64,000 nt of DNA, taken from Treponema brennaborense DSM 12168 (GTDB lineage: Bacteria > Spirochaetota > Spirochaetia > Treponematales > Treponemataceae). The notes below the pieces were generated by a model. It saw nothing but the letters and a program-made list of their open reading frames with translations. It searched no databases and had not been told where the DNA came from. The position numbers and the translations under genes are program-made. The stretch lies in assembly GCF_000212415.1 (NCBI RefSeq), contig NC_015500.1:1798001-1862000 (forward strand). The letters run 5' to 3'. Shown in pieces: positions 53,204 through 61,847 of this stretch (positions are counted from its first letter, which is position 1; each line of letters starts with the position of its first letter).

Positions 53204-55387
53204 GTGAGAAAAAACAGAAAGTATTATACGAAAATCATCAAAATGTTCTATTTAATATCCATTCCGCTGGTATGCGTCGCCGCGTTATCATATTTTATCA
53301 GAATGGGCCTTAACGCAAAAAACGAATACGATGCCAACAGCAAACTGCAGTTGACCACATTCAAAGAATACACGGACACCCGTATCAGGTTCTGTCATTT
53401 CCTCGTCAATATGATTGCCGCGTCAAAACAAATGACCGATTTCATGCAGAAAACGGAACCGACAGCGTATTACCAGTTAAAACTGCAACAGGAAATACAG
53501 CGCCTTTACAATTTTTCAAATTATCAGCAAGAAATAATCGGGCTTACCGTTGCCAACGATAACTACGGTATTTCATCAGAATTAAACGGTGATTTGGAAA
53601 CTTTTCTAAAATTATTTTTTATAACACCGGATGATTTTTCTCAAATACGAACAGATATGCAAAAAAATAATCCGTCTCATTCGTTTATCGTAAAATCAGT
53701 CAAAAACGATCAAAATCAGCCGATGATCATCATTATTAATTACGACCGCACGTGGTACAATACACCGTTTTACCTGTTTTTCTTATATAGTGAAAAGCAA
53801 TTTTTCGATACGAATATCAGTTCAAAAGGAGATTTTTCATTATACCAAAACGACACGCTCATCTACACCCGTTTTGCAAAAAAAGTATTGAAGAAAACTG
53901 AAATCCGAAGTATTGCATCAGAGATCCCGTCGCTGCGTTATGACTTAAAACTGCCTCAATTTCAAGTATATTCACTAAAATTATTGACGGTTTTTATGAT
54001 CACCGTCGGAATTATATTTTCCATCATACTTATCGGGCATATATACACCAGAAAATTGTACGAACCGATCAAACAGCTGCTCACATTAGTCGAAAAATCG
54101 GAAACTGATGCGGATGAGTTTTCCATTATAGCAAACGCATTCACGGAGCTTTCCGCAGAGTTGTCGTCAGCTGAAACATCCGTAAAGAATTATACGGCAA
54201 TGCTGAAAAAGAACTTTTTGGCCGAACTTTTAACCGGATATCTGCCGCAGCCGTATGTAAAGGATCAGCTGCATCGATTCAAAATAACGGACCGAAAACA
54301 AGCATTTCACTGTATTCTGGTAAAGTATGAAATCCCGACGACACAGAGCGAATCGTTATCCGCCAATTCCTTTCTCATTGCAAAACAGAATCTGTACATC
54401 CGGCTGTCGTCCCATTTCAATCCTGCTGCAAATAAAGCACTCCACGACTTTTATTTAGCGGAAATTCAATTCGACACGCTTGCCTTGCTCATTTCAACAA
54501 ACGATTTATCTGCCGTAATCGCAGATCTAACGGAGATTTTGACTTTAACTGAAGAAAAATACAAACTGGCGTGCAGAGCAGCCTGTGGAAAATCAGTTTC
54601 GCACATTTCGGCTGCAGCGCAATCATACCGTGACGCCGCATGGCAGATAGATATGCAGCCGTATATGGATACGTTTTCATCGGTTACAACGCATGAAACA
54701 TTGCTTTCCAGTAAGCAAAGCCAAGCCGTTTTTTATTCTCTTGGAACCGAACAAGCGTTAATCAGCGCGGTACTGAATAGGAAAGAAAACGAGTGGAAAA
54801 CGTTGCTTTCCGATATCATCGAAACAAATAAAACGGAACACAAAAATCAATTACCGCAGCTGGCGGTGCTGCTCGGCGCAACAGTTCAAAGAATTATCAG
54901 CGGTCTGCAGCCCGACGACAACGGATTGCAAGTACTAAACGAATCATTACAGTTTTTTCTTCCGGCATGTGCTTCGTTTGAAATCCTGCAAGAAAAATTA
55001 GTGAAAATTCTTACTACGATTACGGAAAATATCAGCATGACAAAAAAAACAATCAATCCGGTGATAATCCGGCAATTTCAGGATTTTATTGAATGCAACT
55101 ACAATAAAGACATAAGTCTATATGATTTGGCCGAATCGGCCCGGCTGTCGCCGGCTTATGTGTCAACCATATTTAAATCGGCAATGGGTAGAAATTTTAA
55201 GGAATACTTGAATCACTTCCGATTTGAACGGGCATGTCGTATTTTAAAACAATACCCGCTGATAAAAATAAAGGAAGTTGCGTCTAAAACCGGATGCAAC
55301 GCGGAAATTCTGGCGCGCTTATTTCTCAAATATGCAGAGATGACCCCTTCGGAATACCAAAAAGTAATACATCAACAGGATTTATAA
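53204..55387 (+). CDS. Membrane-bound AraC-type regulator with extracytoplasmic sensor
   Basis: 727 residues from GTG 53204 (GGAG 8 nt upstream). TM1 at about 13-33, an extracytoplasmic sensor of about 220 residues resembling dCache-type domains, TM2 at about 259-280, a HAMP-like linker (TRKLYEPIKQLLTLVEK), a helical middle region, and a C-terminal AraC double helix-turn-helix (about 622-722: LYDLAESARLSPAYVSTIF, EVASKTGCNAEILARLFLKYAEMTPSEYQ). One-component regulators of this design sense external sugars or uronates and act on adjacent polysaccharide genes. It is visibly more AT-rich than the genes outside the island, which fits acquisition. Its stop is 6 bp from the facing stop of the flanking lipoprotein. 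Confidence 0.85.
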   Translation: MRKNRKYYTKIIKMFYLISIPLVCVAALSYFIRMGLNAKNEYDANSKLQLTTFKEYTDTRIRFCHFLVNMIAASKQMTDFMQKTEPTAYYQLKLQQEIQRLYNFSNYQQEIIGLTVANDNYGISSELNGDLETFLKLFFITPDDFSQIRTDMQKNNPSHSFIVKSVKNDQNQPMIIIINYDRTWYNTPFYLFFLYSEKQFFDTNISSKGDFSLYQNDTLIYTRFAKKVLKKTEIRSIASEIPSLRYDLKLPQFQVYSLKLLTVFMITVGIIFSIILIGHIYTRKLYEPIKQLLTLVEKSETDADEFSIIANAFTELSAELSSAETSVKNYTAMLKKNFLAELLTGYLPQPYVKDQLHRFKITDRKQAFHCILVKYEIPTTQSESLSANSFLIAKQNLYIRLSSHFNPAANKALHDFYLAEIQFDTLALLISTNDLSAVIADLTEILTLTEEKYKLACRAACGKSVSHISAAAQSYRDAAWQIDMQPYMDTFSSVTTHETLLSSKQSQAVFYSLGTEQALISAVLNRKENEWKTLLSDIIETNKTEHKNQLPQLAVLLGATVQRIISGLQPDDNGLQVLNESLQFFLPACASFEILQEKLVKILTTITENISMTKKTINPVIIRQFQDFIECNYNKDISLYDLAESARLSPAYVSTIFKSAMGRNFKEYLNHFRFERACRILKQYPLIKIKEVASKTGCNAEILARLFLKYAEMTPSEYQKVIHQQDL

Positions 55388-55393
55388 GAAACG

Positions 55394-57262
55394 TTATCTG
55401 ATGCTGAAATAAAATCTGTTCAAATATGTCACTCTGTTTTTTGCCTGCTGCCACAGCGAACTCTGCGGATACGTCTGCACCAGCTGCGTATAGGCTGCAA
55501 TCGATTTACGGATATTTTTTATATCGGACTGAGCCTCGTACACTTGCCCCTGCAAAAACAACGCACGATCGATATCCGTACCGGCCGCAGCAAAAAACGT
55601 ATCAAGCAGCAAAGCCGCTTTTTCACACTCGCCCGCATCGTAGGCAACCTGTGCCTGTTCGAGCAAATCCCCGGAAGCGGCCGATTCATCTGATTCCGTC
55701 GCAGACGGCGAAACTGCGGACAGCGCTTCGGTATTTTCAGCGGTTCCTGCCGATACCGCTACATCAGCGGCAGTCGCCGGCGAGGAATCAGACTGCCCGG
55801 CGGAGTTCCGGTCGGGCTGCACGATAACGGTTGAAAATGTCGAATCGGAGCCTGAATCGGATGAACCTGAACCGGTACTCTGCGGCAATGAAGTTCCGGC
55901 CGGCACGGAATCGGTACGGCGGGAATCGGTGCCGTTCGCTGAAGACGAGCCCCCGGACGCACCGGAAGACTCCGTGCCCGCGTTTTCTGCCGGCACGGGA
56001 ACGGGTATCGAATACTGATCGGGCGGCACGATATCCGCATACGCCGGCGCTTTTATCCGAGACGCGTCCGCCGCCGGTTGATCGGTAACGGTAACCGCCA
56101 GATAGTCGTCGATATACGCATCGGTAAGCACGTCCGGCTTATAAAAATGAAGAATGCTCTCGCCGGATTTGCCGGAACGCAGCGAGAACACCGTATCGGT
56201 ATGATTAAGCTGCCGTCCGAAATACGTCAGCAGCGGAACTTTTTTGTCGGTTCCGTCCGGCTCAAGCTCCCCCAAATAAATCCATCCGGAACCCGGATAC
56301 TGTACGTCGAGATACTGACGTAAACCGAGTTCAACACTCCGCGACGGAACGGGAATAGTCGGCACGAGAGGGGGCGCCTCGGGGGCAGCCGTACTATCCC
56401 GCTGCGACTCGGCCTCACCGGCGGTATTTTCGAGCGCCGTATGTTCAGATTCAGCCGGCTGCTCCGGAACAGCTTCGGGAATCGTAGCGGCGGCGGATTC
56501 CGGTTGAGCTACGGATTCGGACTCTGACGGAGCGGCAGCTGGTTCCGGTTGGGCGGCGGCAGCCTGCTCGACCGGGACATCCGGAGCGGCGGCTGTTTCC
56601 GGAACAGCTTCGCGAACAGTAGCGGCGGTGGATTCCGGTTGGGCGGCGGCAGTCGGTTCGACCGGGACATCCGGAGCGGCGGCTGTTTCCGATACGGTCT
56701 CCGGCTCAAGCGGCGCTTCCGCTGCAGGCGCCGCTTCGGCAGAAACATCCGCTTCGGCTGGAGATACCGGCGCGGGAGGGGACGCCTCGGGGGCAGCCGT
56801 ACTATCCCGCTGCGGCTCGGCCTCACCGGCGGTATTTTCGAGCGCCGTATGTTCAGATTCGGCCGGCTGCTCCGGAACAGCTTCGGGAATCGTAGCGGCG
56901 GCGGATTCCGGTTGAGCTACGGATTCGGACTCTGACGTAGCGGCGGCTGGTTCCGGTTGGGCGGCGGCAGTCGGTTCAAGCGGGACATCCGGAGCGGCGG
57001 CTGTTTCCGGTACGGTCTCCGGCTCAAGCGGCGCTTCCACTGCAGGCACCGCTTCGGCATAAGCATCCGATTGGGCAGGAGATGACGGCGCGGGAGGGGG
57101 CGCCTCGGGGGCAGCCGTACTATCCCGCTGCGGCTCGGCCTCACCGGCGGTATTTTCGAGCGCCGTATTTTCAGATTCGGCCGGTACGGGCAGCTGCGAG
57201 GTTGACTTGCAGGAGAAAACGGTAAAAACGGCAATAAAACTTATCAGGAAAAACTTTTTCAC
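55394..57262 (-). CDS. Repeat-rich Pro/Ala/Glu lipoprotein with TPR tail
   Basis: 622 residues from GTG 57262, whose GTGA overlaps the preceding stop. Lipoprotein signal ends VFSC (Cys about 18). Residues about 25-310 are low-complexity Ala/Pro/Glu with three long imperfect repeats around ENTAGEAEPQRDSTAAPEA. A globular part follows (LGLRQYLDVQYPGSGWIYLGELEPDG, about 320-410), then a Ser/Gly linker and a C-terminal TPR-like segment (LLEQAQVAYDAGECEKAALLLDTFF, AYTQLVQTYP). Probably a surface or periplasmic scaffold of unknown function. Its last 25 codons are duplicated at 31.9 kb, and the accessory island begins at its 3' end. Confidence 0.78.
   Translation of the reverse strand: MKKFFLISFIAVFTVFSCKSTSQLPVPAESENTALENTAGEAEPQRDSTAAPEAPPPAPSSPAQSDAYAEAVPAVEAPLEPETVPETAAAPDVPLEPTAAAQPEPAAATSESESVAQPESAAATIPEAVPEQPAESEHTALENTAGEAEPQRDSTAAPEASPPAPVSPAEADVSAEAAPAAEAPLEPETVSETAAAPDVPVEPTAAAQPESTAATVREAVPETAAAPDVPVEQAAAAQPEPAAAPSESESVAQPESAAATIPEAVPEQPAESEHTALENTAGEAESQRDSTAAPEAPPLVPTIPVPSRSVELGLRQYLDVQYPGSGWIYLGELEPDGTDKKVPLLTYFGRQLNHTDTVFSLRSGKSGESILHFYKPDVLTDAYIDDYLAVTVTDQPAADASRIKAPAYADIVPPDQYSIPVPVPAENAGTESSGASGGSSSANGTDSRRTDSVPAGTSLPQSTGSGSSDSGSDSTFSTVIVQPDRNSAGQSDSSPATAADVAVSAGTAENTEALSAVSPSATESDESAASGDLLEQAQVAYDAGECEKAALLLDTFFAAAGTDIDRALFLQGQVYEAQSDIKNIRKSIAAYTQLVQTYPQSSLWQQAKNRVTYLNRFYFSIR
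55398..55473. repeat. Right 76-bp direct repeat flanking the island
   Basis: Same sequence and orientation as 31940-32015 (74/76). Here it is the intact C-terminal coding end of the lipoprotein gene. Confidence 0.92.
56369..57170 (-). repeat. Three imperfect long repeats in the lipoprotein gene
   Basis: The block encoding ENTAGEAEPQRDSTAAPEA occurs at about 57098-57170, 56780-56850 and 56369-56440, separated by about 318 and 410 bp of Ala/Pro/Glu-coding DNA that itself repeats. The unequal spacing indicates past in-frame expansions and deletions. Confidence 0.8.
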
Positions 57263-57600
57263 GGTGCGGCTCCAAGGATATCGGCAATCATGCGTTCGTT
57301 CGATGCGTGCAGCTCGTCCAGCAACGCGCCTTCGGGAGGCGTAAACCAGCGGGATACGTCGGCGGCGGTCCAGCGGTAATCTTTACCGCGCAGCAGATAA
57401 TAATCGTCCGGCAGTACCGGAACGGACGGCGGCAAAAAAGAATGTTTTTGAATGAACTCGGCGGAAAACGTTACCTGTCCGCCCCGCTTTCCCGGCACGC
57501 GGCAGCTGCGGATACAAAGCGAAACGAACGCGATCAGGAATAAAGACAGCAACACGACCGTTGCGGCCCGTATGAACTTGCGGTTATCAAGTTTCTTCAT
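57259..57600 (-). CDS. Small single-pass membrane protein
   Basis: 113 residues from ATG 57600; AAGGAG is only 3 nt upstream, so the GTG at 57615 is an alternative start. A membrane helix spans about 9-31 (AATVVLLSLFLIAFVSLCI), then a periplasmic domain of about 80 residues (VTFSAEFIQKHSFLPPSVPVLPDDYYLLRGKDYRWTAADVSRWFTPPE). No recognised family. It overlaps smc by 14 bp upstream and the lipoprotein by 4 bp downstream, so the three form one operon. Confidence 0.7.
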   Translation of the reverse strand: MKKLDNRKFIRAATVVLLSLFLIAFVSLCIRSCRVPGKRGGQVTFSAEFIQKHSFLPPSVPVLPDDYYLLRGKDYRWTAADVSRWFTPPEGALLDELHASNERMIADILGAAP

Positions 57601-60520
57601 GCACTCCTTCTTCACCGGAAACCGCTGCAGGGCGAATCCGTTTGGGCGGATGCGGCGGAATATATACGTCGGTTTCGGGTTCCACGTCTTCTTCTATAAA
57701 CGGTTCAGGATCGGCCAGCGAACCGACACCCGCACCGGCCTCGTTTTCAAGCCGGATCGTAATGACTTTACTGACGCCGGATTCTTCCATCGTAACGCCG
57801 AGCATCGTTCCCGCCCCGGAAACGGTTTTTTTGTTATGGGTGATGACGATGTACTGGCTCACGTTCGCAAAATCGCGCAGCGTGTGCACGAAACGCAGAA
57901 CGTTCTGTTCGTCGAGCGCCGCATCGATCTCGTCGAGCAGACAAAACGGCGACGGCCGCACCATATACGTTGCGAACAGCAGCGAAACCGCCGTCATCGT
58001 CTTTTCACCGCCGGAAAGCAGCGCGATGTTTTCAAGTTTCTTTCCGGGCGGCTGCGCAAAAATATCAATACCCGATTCGAGCACGTTGTGCGGATCCACG
58101 AGCCGCAGTTCCGCACGACCGCCGCCGAACAATCTGCGGAACATATTGTGAAAATTTTTCTTGATTTTATTATACGTTGCCAAAAACAGCTCCGTCGACT
58201 CGGCGCGGATTTCTTCGGTAATACGCTGCAGGTCTTCACGCGCTTTCTGCAGATCCGCGATCTGGGCGGCAAGAAAATCATGCCGTTCCTTCGTTTCGGC
58301 AAATTCTTCGGGAGCCATCAAGTTGACGCTGCCGAGAGATTTGAGCTGCTGACGGGTTTCCGCCAGTTTTTCGCGCAATTCGGCGGCCGGCACGGTGATC
58401 GTAAACATCCGCTCCTCGAATTCCATCAGATCGCGCGAATGCGTTTCACGGAAATTGTCTTTTATGTTGCGGATCTCCGTTTCCGACGTCGCAAGATCGA
58501 GCGTATATTTTTCAAGCTGGGACTGGAACTTCGCCATGTCGGCGGTTTTTCGGCTCAGCGCTTCCTTTTTGCCGGAAACGTCGCTGTTCCGCGACGTGAT
58601 GTTCCGCTCGAGTTCTTCAAGTTTTTCCGTCAGCGATCTTCCCTTGTATTCGATGGAAGCGATTTCGCCTTCGATTTCTATCAATTGTTCGTGAATGTCG
58701 TCGAACCGCTTTTTTTCGGTAAACAATTCGTTTTCAAGCTCGCGCAGTGAATTTTCCTGCAGCGAAAGTTCGCGGCGCAGAATGCGGATCTGGTCTTCGG
58801 CGGCTTCTATCTGCGTCTGCATCTGCGCTTTCTGTATTCGCAGCTGTTCCAACGTCGCGCGGTATTCTTCTATTTTACCGACGAGACCGGCGTTTTCGCT
58901 TTTCAGTTCGGCGATGCGGTCGCGGATGCGGTTCACGCTGTCGAGCGAATCCTGAATTTTCCGGTCGATACTCCGCTTTCGGGTAATGATACCTTCGGGA
59001 GAAAGGAATTCATCTATAAATTGCGGCGTCGACGCGGTGTATTCGCCGATAGCGGCCCCCAGCTCGGCAAGCAGCCGCTCGGCTTCAGTAAACGCATCGA
59101 CGGCGTTAAGCGCGAAGCGTTTGACGTCGGCTTCCGCCGGATGCGCCAGCGACGCGAAGTCGGTGAAAATGTTTTTTCGTCCTGACGAAAGAACGGCCAG
59201 CTTGCCCAAAAGCGCGTCCACTTTTTCACGCGCGGCGGTACAGACTTTGGACGAATACCCGGCGTCTTTCAAGCGGGAATCGAGTTCGGTAACGATGTCT
59301 TCCGTTATGGATTCAAGTTCCTTGCGCAGTTCGGCGCGTTCCGCGTCGAGTGCCGCGATGTCCGCTTCGCATTCCGCCGCCTGCCGATCGTTTTCGGTAA
59401 TTTGCGTGCCGGCAAGCGTGATGTTGTCCTGAAACGAATCGATGTTGCCGGTAATTTCGTCTATACGGCGGCGCTTCGCGTGCAGCCCCGCGTCCTGTTC
59501 GTCTATGTCTTCGCGCAGGGAACCGATACGCTCTTCAAGCGCCGCAAAACGACCTTCCAGCTGAGACACTTTCGCTTTCGCTTCGGCCTTCCGTTCGCTT
59601 AACTGCTTCGCCTGTTTGTCCTTTTCATTACGTTCGACGGCCAATCCGTAAATTTCTTTCTGCATGGAAACGAGCTGGCCTTCCATCGCGTTCACTTCTT
59701 CCATATTTTCCGAAAGCGACGCGTTTATCGCGTCTATTTCGGCACGGGCGCCGTCGCGCAGATTCGCCGCTTTTTGCGCGTCCGCCGCACAGCGGTCGCG
59801 GTCCTGCGTAAAGTTTTTAAGACGCAGTAATTGGATGTCAAGCTCGTAATTGAAAATATCGTCGCGGAATTTGCGGTACGAAATCGTTTTATCGGCCTGC
59901 ACTTTCAGCGTGTCGTAGGAGCGTTTGACTTCGCCCATAATGCCTTCGACCTGCCGCATGTTTTCTTCGGTTCGTTCCAATTTACGTTCGGCTTCGGCCC
60001 GCTTTACCTTAAACCGGGTGATGCCGGCGGCTTCTTCAAACAGATAGCGACGGTCTTCGGGTTTGCTCGACAGGATCTGATCGATTTTTCCCTGTTCCAT
60101 AACCGAATACGCCGCCTTGCCGACGCCGGTATCCCAAAACAGTTCGCGCACGTCTTTCAGTTTTACCTGCGCGTTGTTGATGTAATACTCGCTTTCCCCC
60201 GAACGGTACAAGCGCCGTTTTATCATGATTTCGCTTACGTCGAGCGGCAGCAGACCGTTTTCGTTCGCAATAGTCAGCGTCACTTCCGCAACGTTCAGCG
60301 GTTTGCGCGTTTCGGTTCCGTTAAAAATGACGTCTTCCATTTTTTCGGCGCGCATGTTCTTCGCGCCCTGTTCGCCGAGTACCCACTTCACCGCGTCCAC
60401 GACGTTGCTTTTTCCGCAGCCGTTCGGGCCGAGAAGCGCAGTGATACCGTCCGAAAACTCAATGCGCGTGCGGTCTGCGAATGATTTAAACCCGAAAACT
60501 TCAAGACTCTTTAGAAACAC
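57587..60520 (-). CDS. smc: Chromosome segregation SMC protein, short form with atypical hinge
   Basis: 977 residues. ABC-type head: Walker A GPNGCGKSNVVDAVKWVLGEQ near residue 32; C-terminal signature LSGGEKTMTAVSLLF, then CLLDEIDAALDEQNVLRFV (Walker B) and a D-loop. Long coiled coils lie between. The usual SMC has about 1150-1190 residues and a globular hinge with conserved glycines. Here the centre (about 420-530: KDAGYSSKVCTAAREKVDALLGKLAVLSSG...) shows none of the hinge motifs I would expect, so the dimerisation part is reduced or divergent. GTG start at 60520 with GAGG 5 nt upstream. ScpA/ScpB are not in the window. Confidence 0.93.
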   Translation of the reverse strand: MFLKSLEVFGFKSFADRTRIEFSDGITALLGPNGCGKSNVVDAVKWVLGEQGAKNMRAEKMEDVIFNGTETRKPLNVAEVTLTIANENGLLPLDVSEIMIKRRLYRSGESEYYINNAQVKLKDVRELFWDTGVGKAAYSVMEQGKIDQILSSKPEDRRYLFEEAAGITRFKVKRAEAERKLERTEENMRQVEGIMGEVKRSYDTLKVQADKTISYRKFRDDIFNYELDIQLLRLKNFTQDRDRCAADAQKAANLRDGARAEIDAINASLSENMEEVNAMEGQLVSMQKEIYGLAVERNEKDKQAKQLSERKAEAKAKVSQLEGRFAALEERIGSLREDIDEQDAGLHAKRRRIDEITGNIDSFQDNITLAGTQITENDRQAAECEADIAALDAERAELRKELESITEDIVTELDSRLKDAGYSSKVCTAAREKVDALLGKLAVLSSGRKNIFTDFASLAHPAEADVKRFALNAVDAFTEAERLLAELGAAIGEYTASTPQFIDEFLSPEGIITRKRSIDRKIQDSLDSVNRIRDRIAELKSENAGLVGKIEEYRATLEQLRIQKAQMQTQIEAAEDQIRILRRELSLQENSLRELENELFTEKKRFDDIHEQLIEIEGEIASIEYKGRSLTEKLEELERNITSRNSDVSGKKEALSRKTADMAKFQSQLEKYTLDLATSETEIRNIKDNFRETHSRDLMEFEERMFTITVPAAELREKLAETRQQLKSLGSVNLMAPEEFAETKERHDFLAAQIADLQKAREDLQRITEEIRAESTELFLATYNKIKKNFHNMFRRLFGGGRAELRLVDPHNVLESGIDIFAQPPGKKLENIALLSGGEKTMTAVSLLFATYMVRPSPFCLLDEIDAALDEQNVLRFVHTLRDFANVSQYIVITHNKKTVSGAGTMLGVTMEESGVSKVITIRLENEAGAGVGSLADPEPFIEEDVEPETDVYIPPHPPKRIRPAAVSGEEGVHEET

Positions 60521-60560
60521 AAAAACCTCGGTCTTTTCTCAAAAAAATAAATAGTGCTAT

Positions 60561-60589
60561 ATACTACCAGTTTTTCACAATGCTTTCAA
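60561..60589 (-). promoter_or_regulatory. Sigma-70 promoter of the smc operon
   Basis: Minus strand TTGAAA (60589-60584), 17-bp spacer, TAGTAT (60566-60561). Predicted leader about 35 nt before the smc GTG. Confidence 0.65.
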
Positions 60590-60670
60590 TATCGCGCATT
60601 TAAAATAACGGATGCGCAGAAGATCTGAACCGAGTACAAACGGAGCGATTCCGGTTTCACGATTCCGCTT

Positions 60671-61828
60671 TCAATAATAAAAAGAAACGGCGAACGCACC
60701 GTGCAGCTGGGCACGCACGCCCGGGTCGAGACCGAGCTCTTTGCCGAAAACGGCGCATTCCAGATGGAACGGCGTCAAATCGATACCGGCGCCGGCACTC
60801 GCATACGCGCCGTTCATACCGCAGCGCAGCGCGATCGTATCGAAGACGACCAGTTCCATGCCGGCACTCAGCGCCAAAACGGGATTCACCTTAAACGCAT
60901 CAGCCGAACCGGTAAAAAGCGCCGGAACGTCCGCATAATCGCAGTATACGGTCCAGGAAGAAAGCACGCCTCTGGTAAAACCGACCGGAATATTGAACGC
61001 AACTCCGACCGCGAGCGTTCCTTTTTCAAACAGCAGCACCGGCGGCTTGGCCGAAGAAAGCGTCATATGAGAAAAAGTTCCGGCATCCTTGACGAAACCG
61101 GCGTACAGATTCTTCCAGACGGCGCCGAATCGGATTATGTCGAATAAAGAAAAATACGCACCGATATCACCGCCCGCAGCGACCGTCGCCGACACGGGAA
61201 CCGAGCCGAAATCAAAAGAAGTAAGCGAAGCGGGCGCACCGTCGTACGTGCCTTCAAGTCTGACCAGCAGTTTGGACGAAACGCCTACGGAAAGCTGCAT
61301 ACGGCTGAAATTTAACAGCGGAAACGCACTTCCGCCTGCAAACACCATTTCTTCACCGGCGGTAACGGAAGAAACGGAAACCGACGGAACGGAACCGGTC
61401 ACGTACGTCCGGTTAAAAACGCCCAAGCCCCTGTTTTTATTGACTCTGCCGAACGTCAGCGGACCGGAAACGCCGACATCCAAATCCAATCCGTTATTTT
61501 TTCCGACGAAATCGAGCAGAACGTCCGCAAAAGATCCGGTGCTGCCGGAATCGGTCATACGCGAATACAAATCGGGCAGATCGCCCAACGGGCCGCCGAT
61601 ATCGAACGCTACGGACGGCAGCAGCACTTTTTTGCCGGCAAAGGCCAGCAAAGCCGGATTGACCGTCAGCATATACGCCGAAGACACGTCGCATATATGA
61701 AAACCGCCCGCAGCGAGCGAGCGTACGTCGACGACCGCCGGCGGCCGTAATGCATACGAACCGGAGGCAAAAACGGAACCGGCCGTCAGCAGCCAGAATA
61801 CGATAAAAACCGTTCGCTTCATCTTCAT
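60671..61828 (-). CDS. Predicted outer-membrane beta-barrel protein
   Basis: 385 residues with signal peptide (VFIVFWLLTAGSVFAS). The start of the mature part, DVRSLAAGGFHICDVSSAYMLTVNPALLAF, has the DxxxLGxGGAxVAxxxDxxAxxxNPAgLA-like pattern of FadL/PorV/TraF-type barrels. Many amphipathic strands follow (SVGVSSKLLVRLEG, ALRCGMNGAYASAG) and it ends HGAFAVSFYY. Spirochaetes carry several FadL-like barrels thought to import hydrophobic nutrients; membership here is by pattern only. It follows the lipoprotein gene by 19 bp in the same direction. Confidence 0.7.
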   Translation of the reverse strand: MKMKRTVFIVFWLLTAGSVFASGSYALRPPAVVDVRSLAAGGFHICDVSSAYMLTVNPALLAFAGKKVLLPSVAFDIGGPLGDLPDLYSRMTDSGSTGSFADVLLDFVGKNNGLDLDVGVSGPLTFGRVNKNRGLGVFNRTYVTGSVPSVSVSSVTAGEEMVFAGGSAFPLLNFSRMQLSVGVSSKLLVRLEGTYDGAPASLTSFDFGSVPVSATVAAGGDIGAYFSLFDIIRFGAVWKNLYAGFVKDAGTFSHMTLSSAKPPVLLFEKGTLAVGVAFNIPVGFTRGVLSSWTVYCDYADVPALFTGSADAFKVNPVLALSAGMELVVFDTIALRCGMNGAYASAGAGIDLTPFHLECAVFGKELGLDPGVRAQLHGAFAVSFYY

Positions 61829-61847
61829 GACACACTCCGCGGTAAAA

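Noticed and set aside
31868-55393. Integrase, transposase or conjugation genes for the island
   Set aside because: All frames in the island are accounted for by metabolic, transport and regulatory genes; no recombinase signature was seen.
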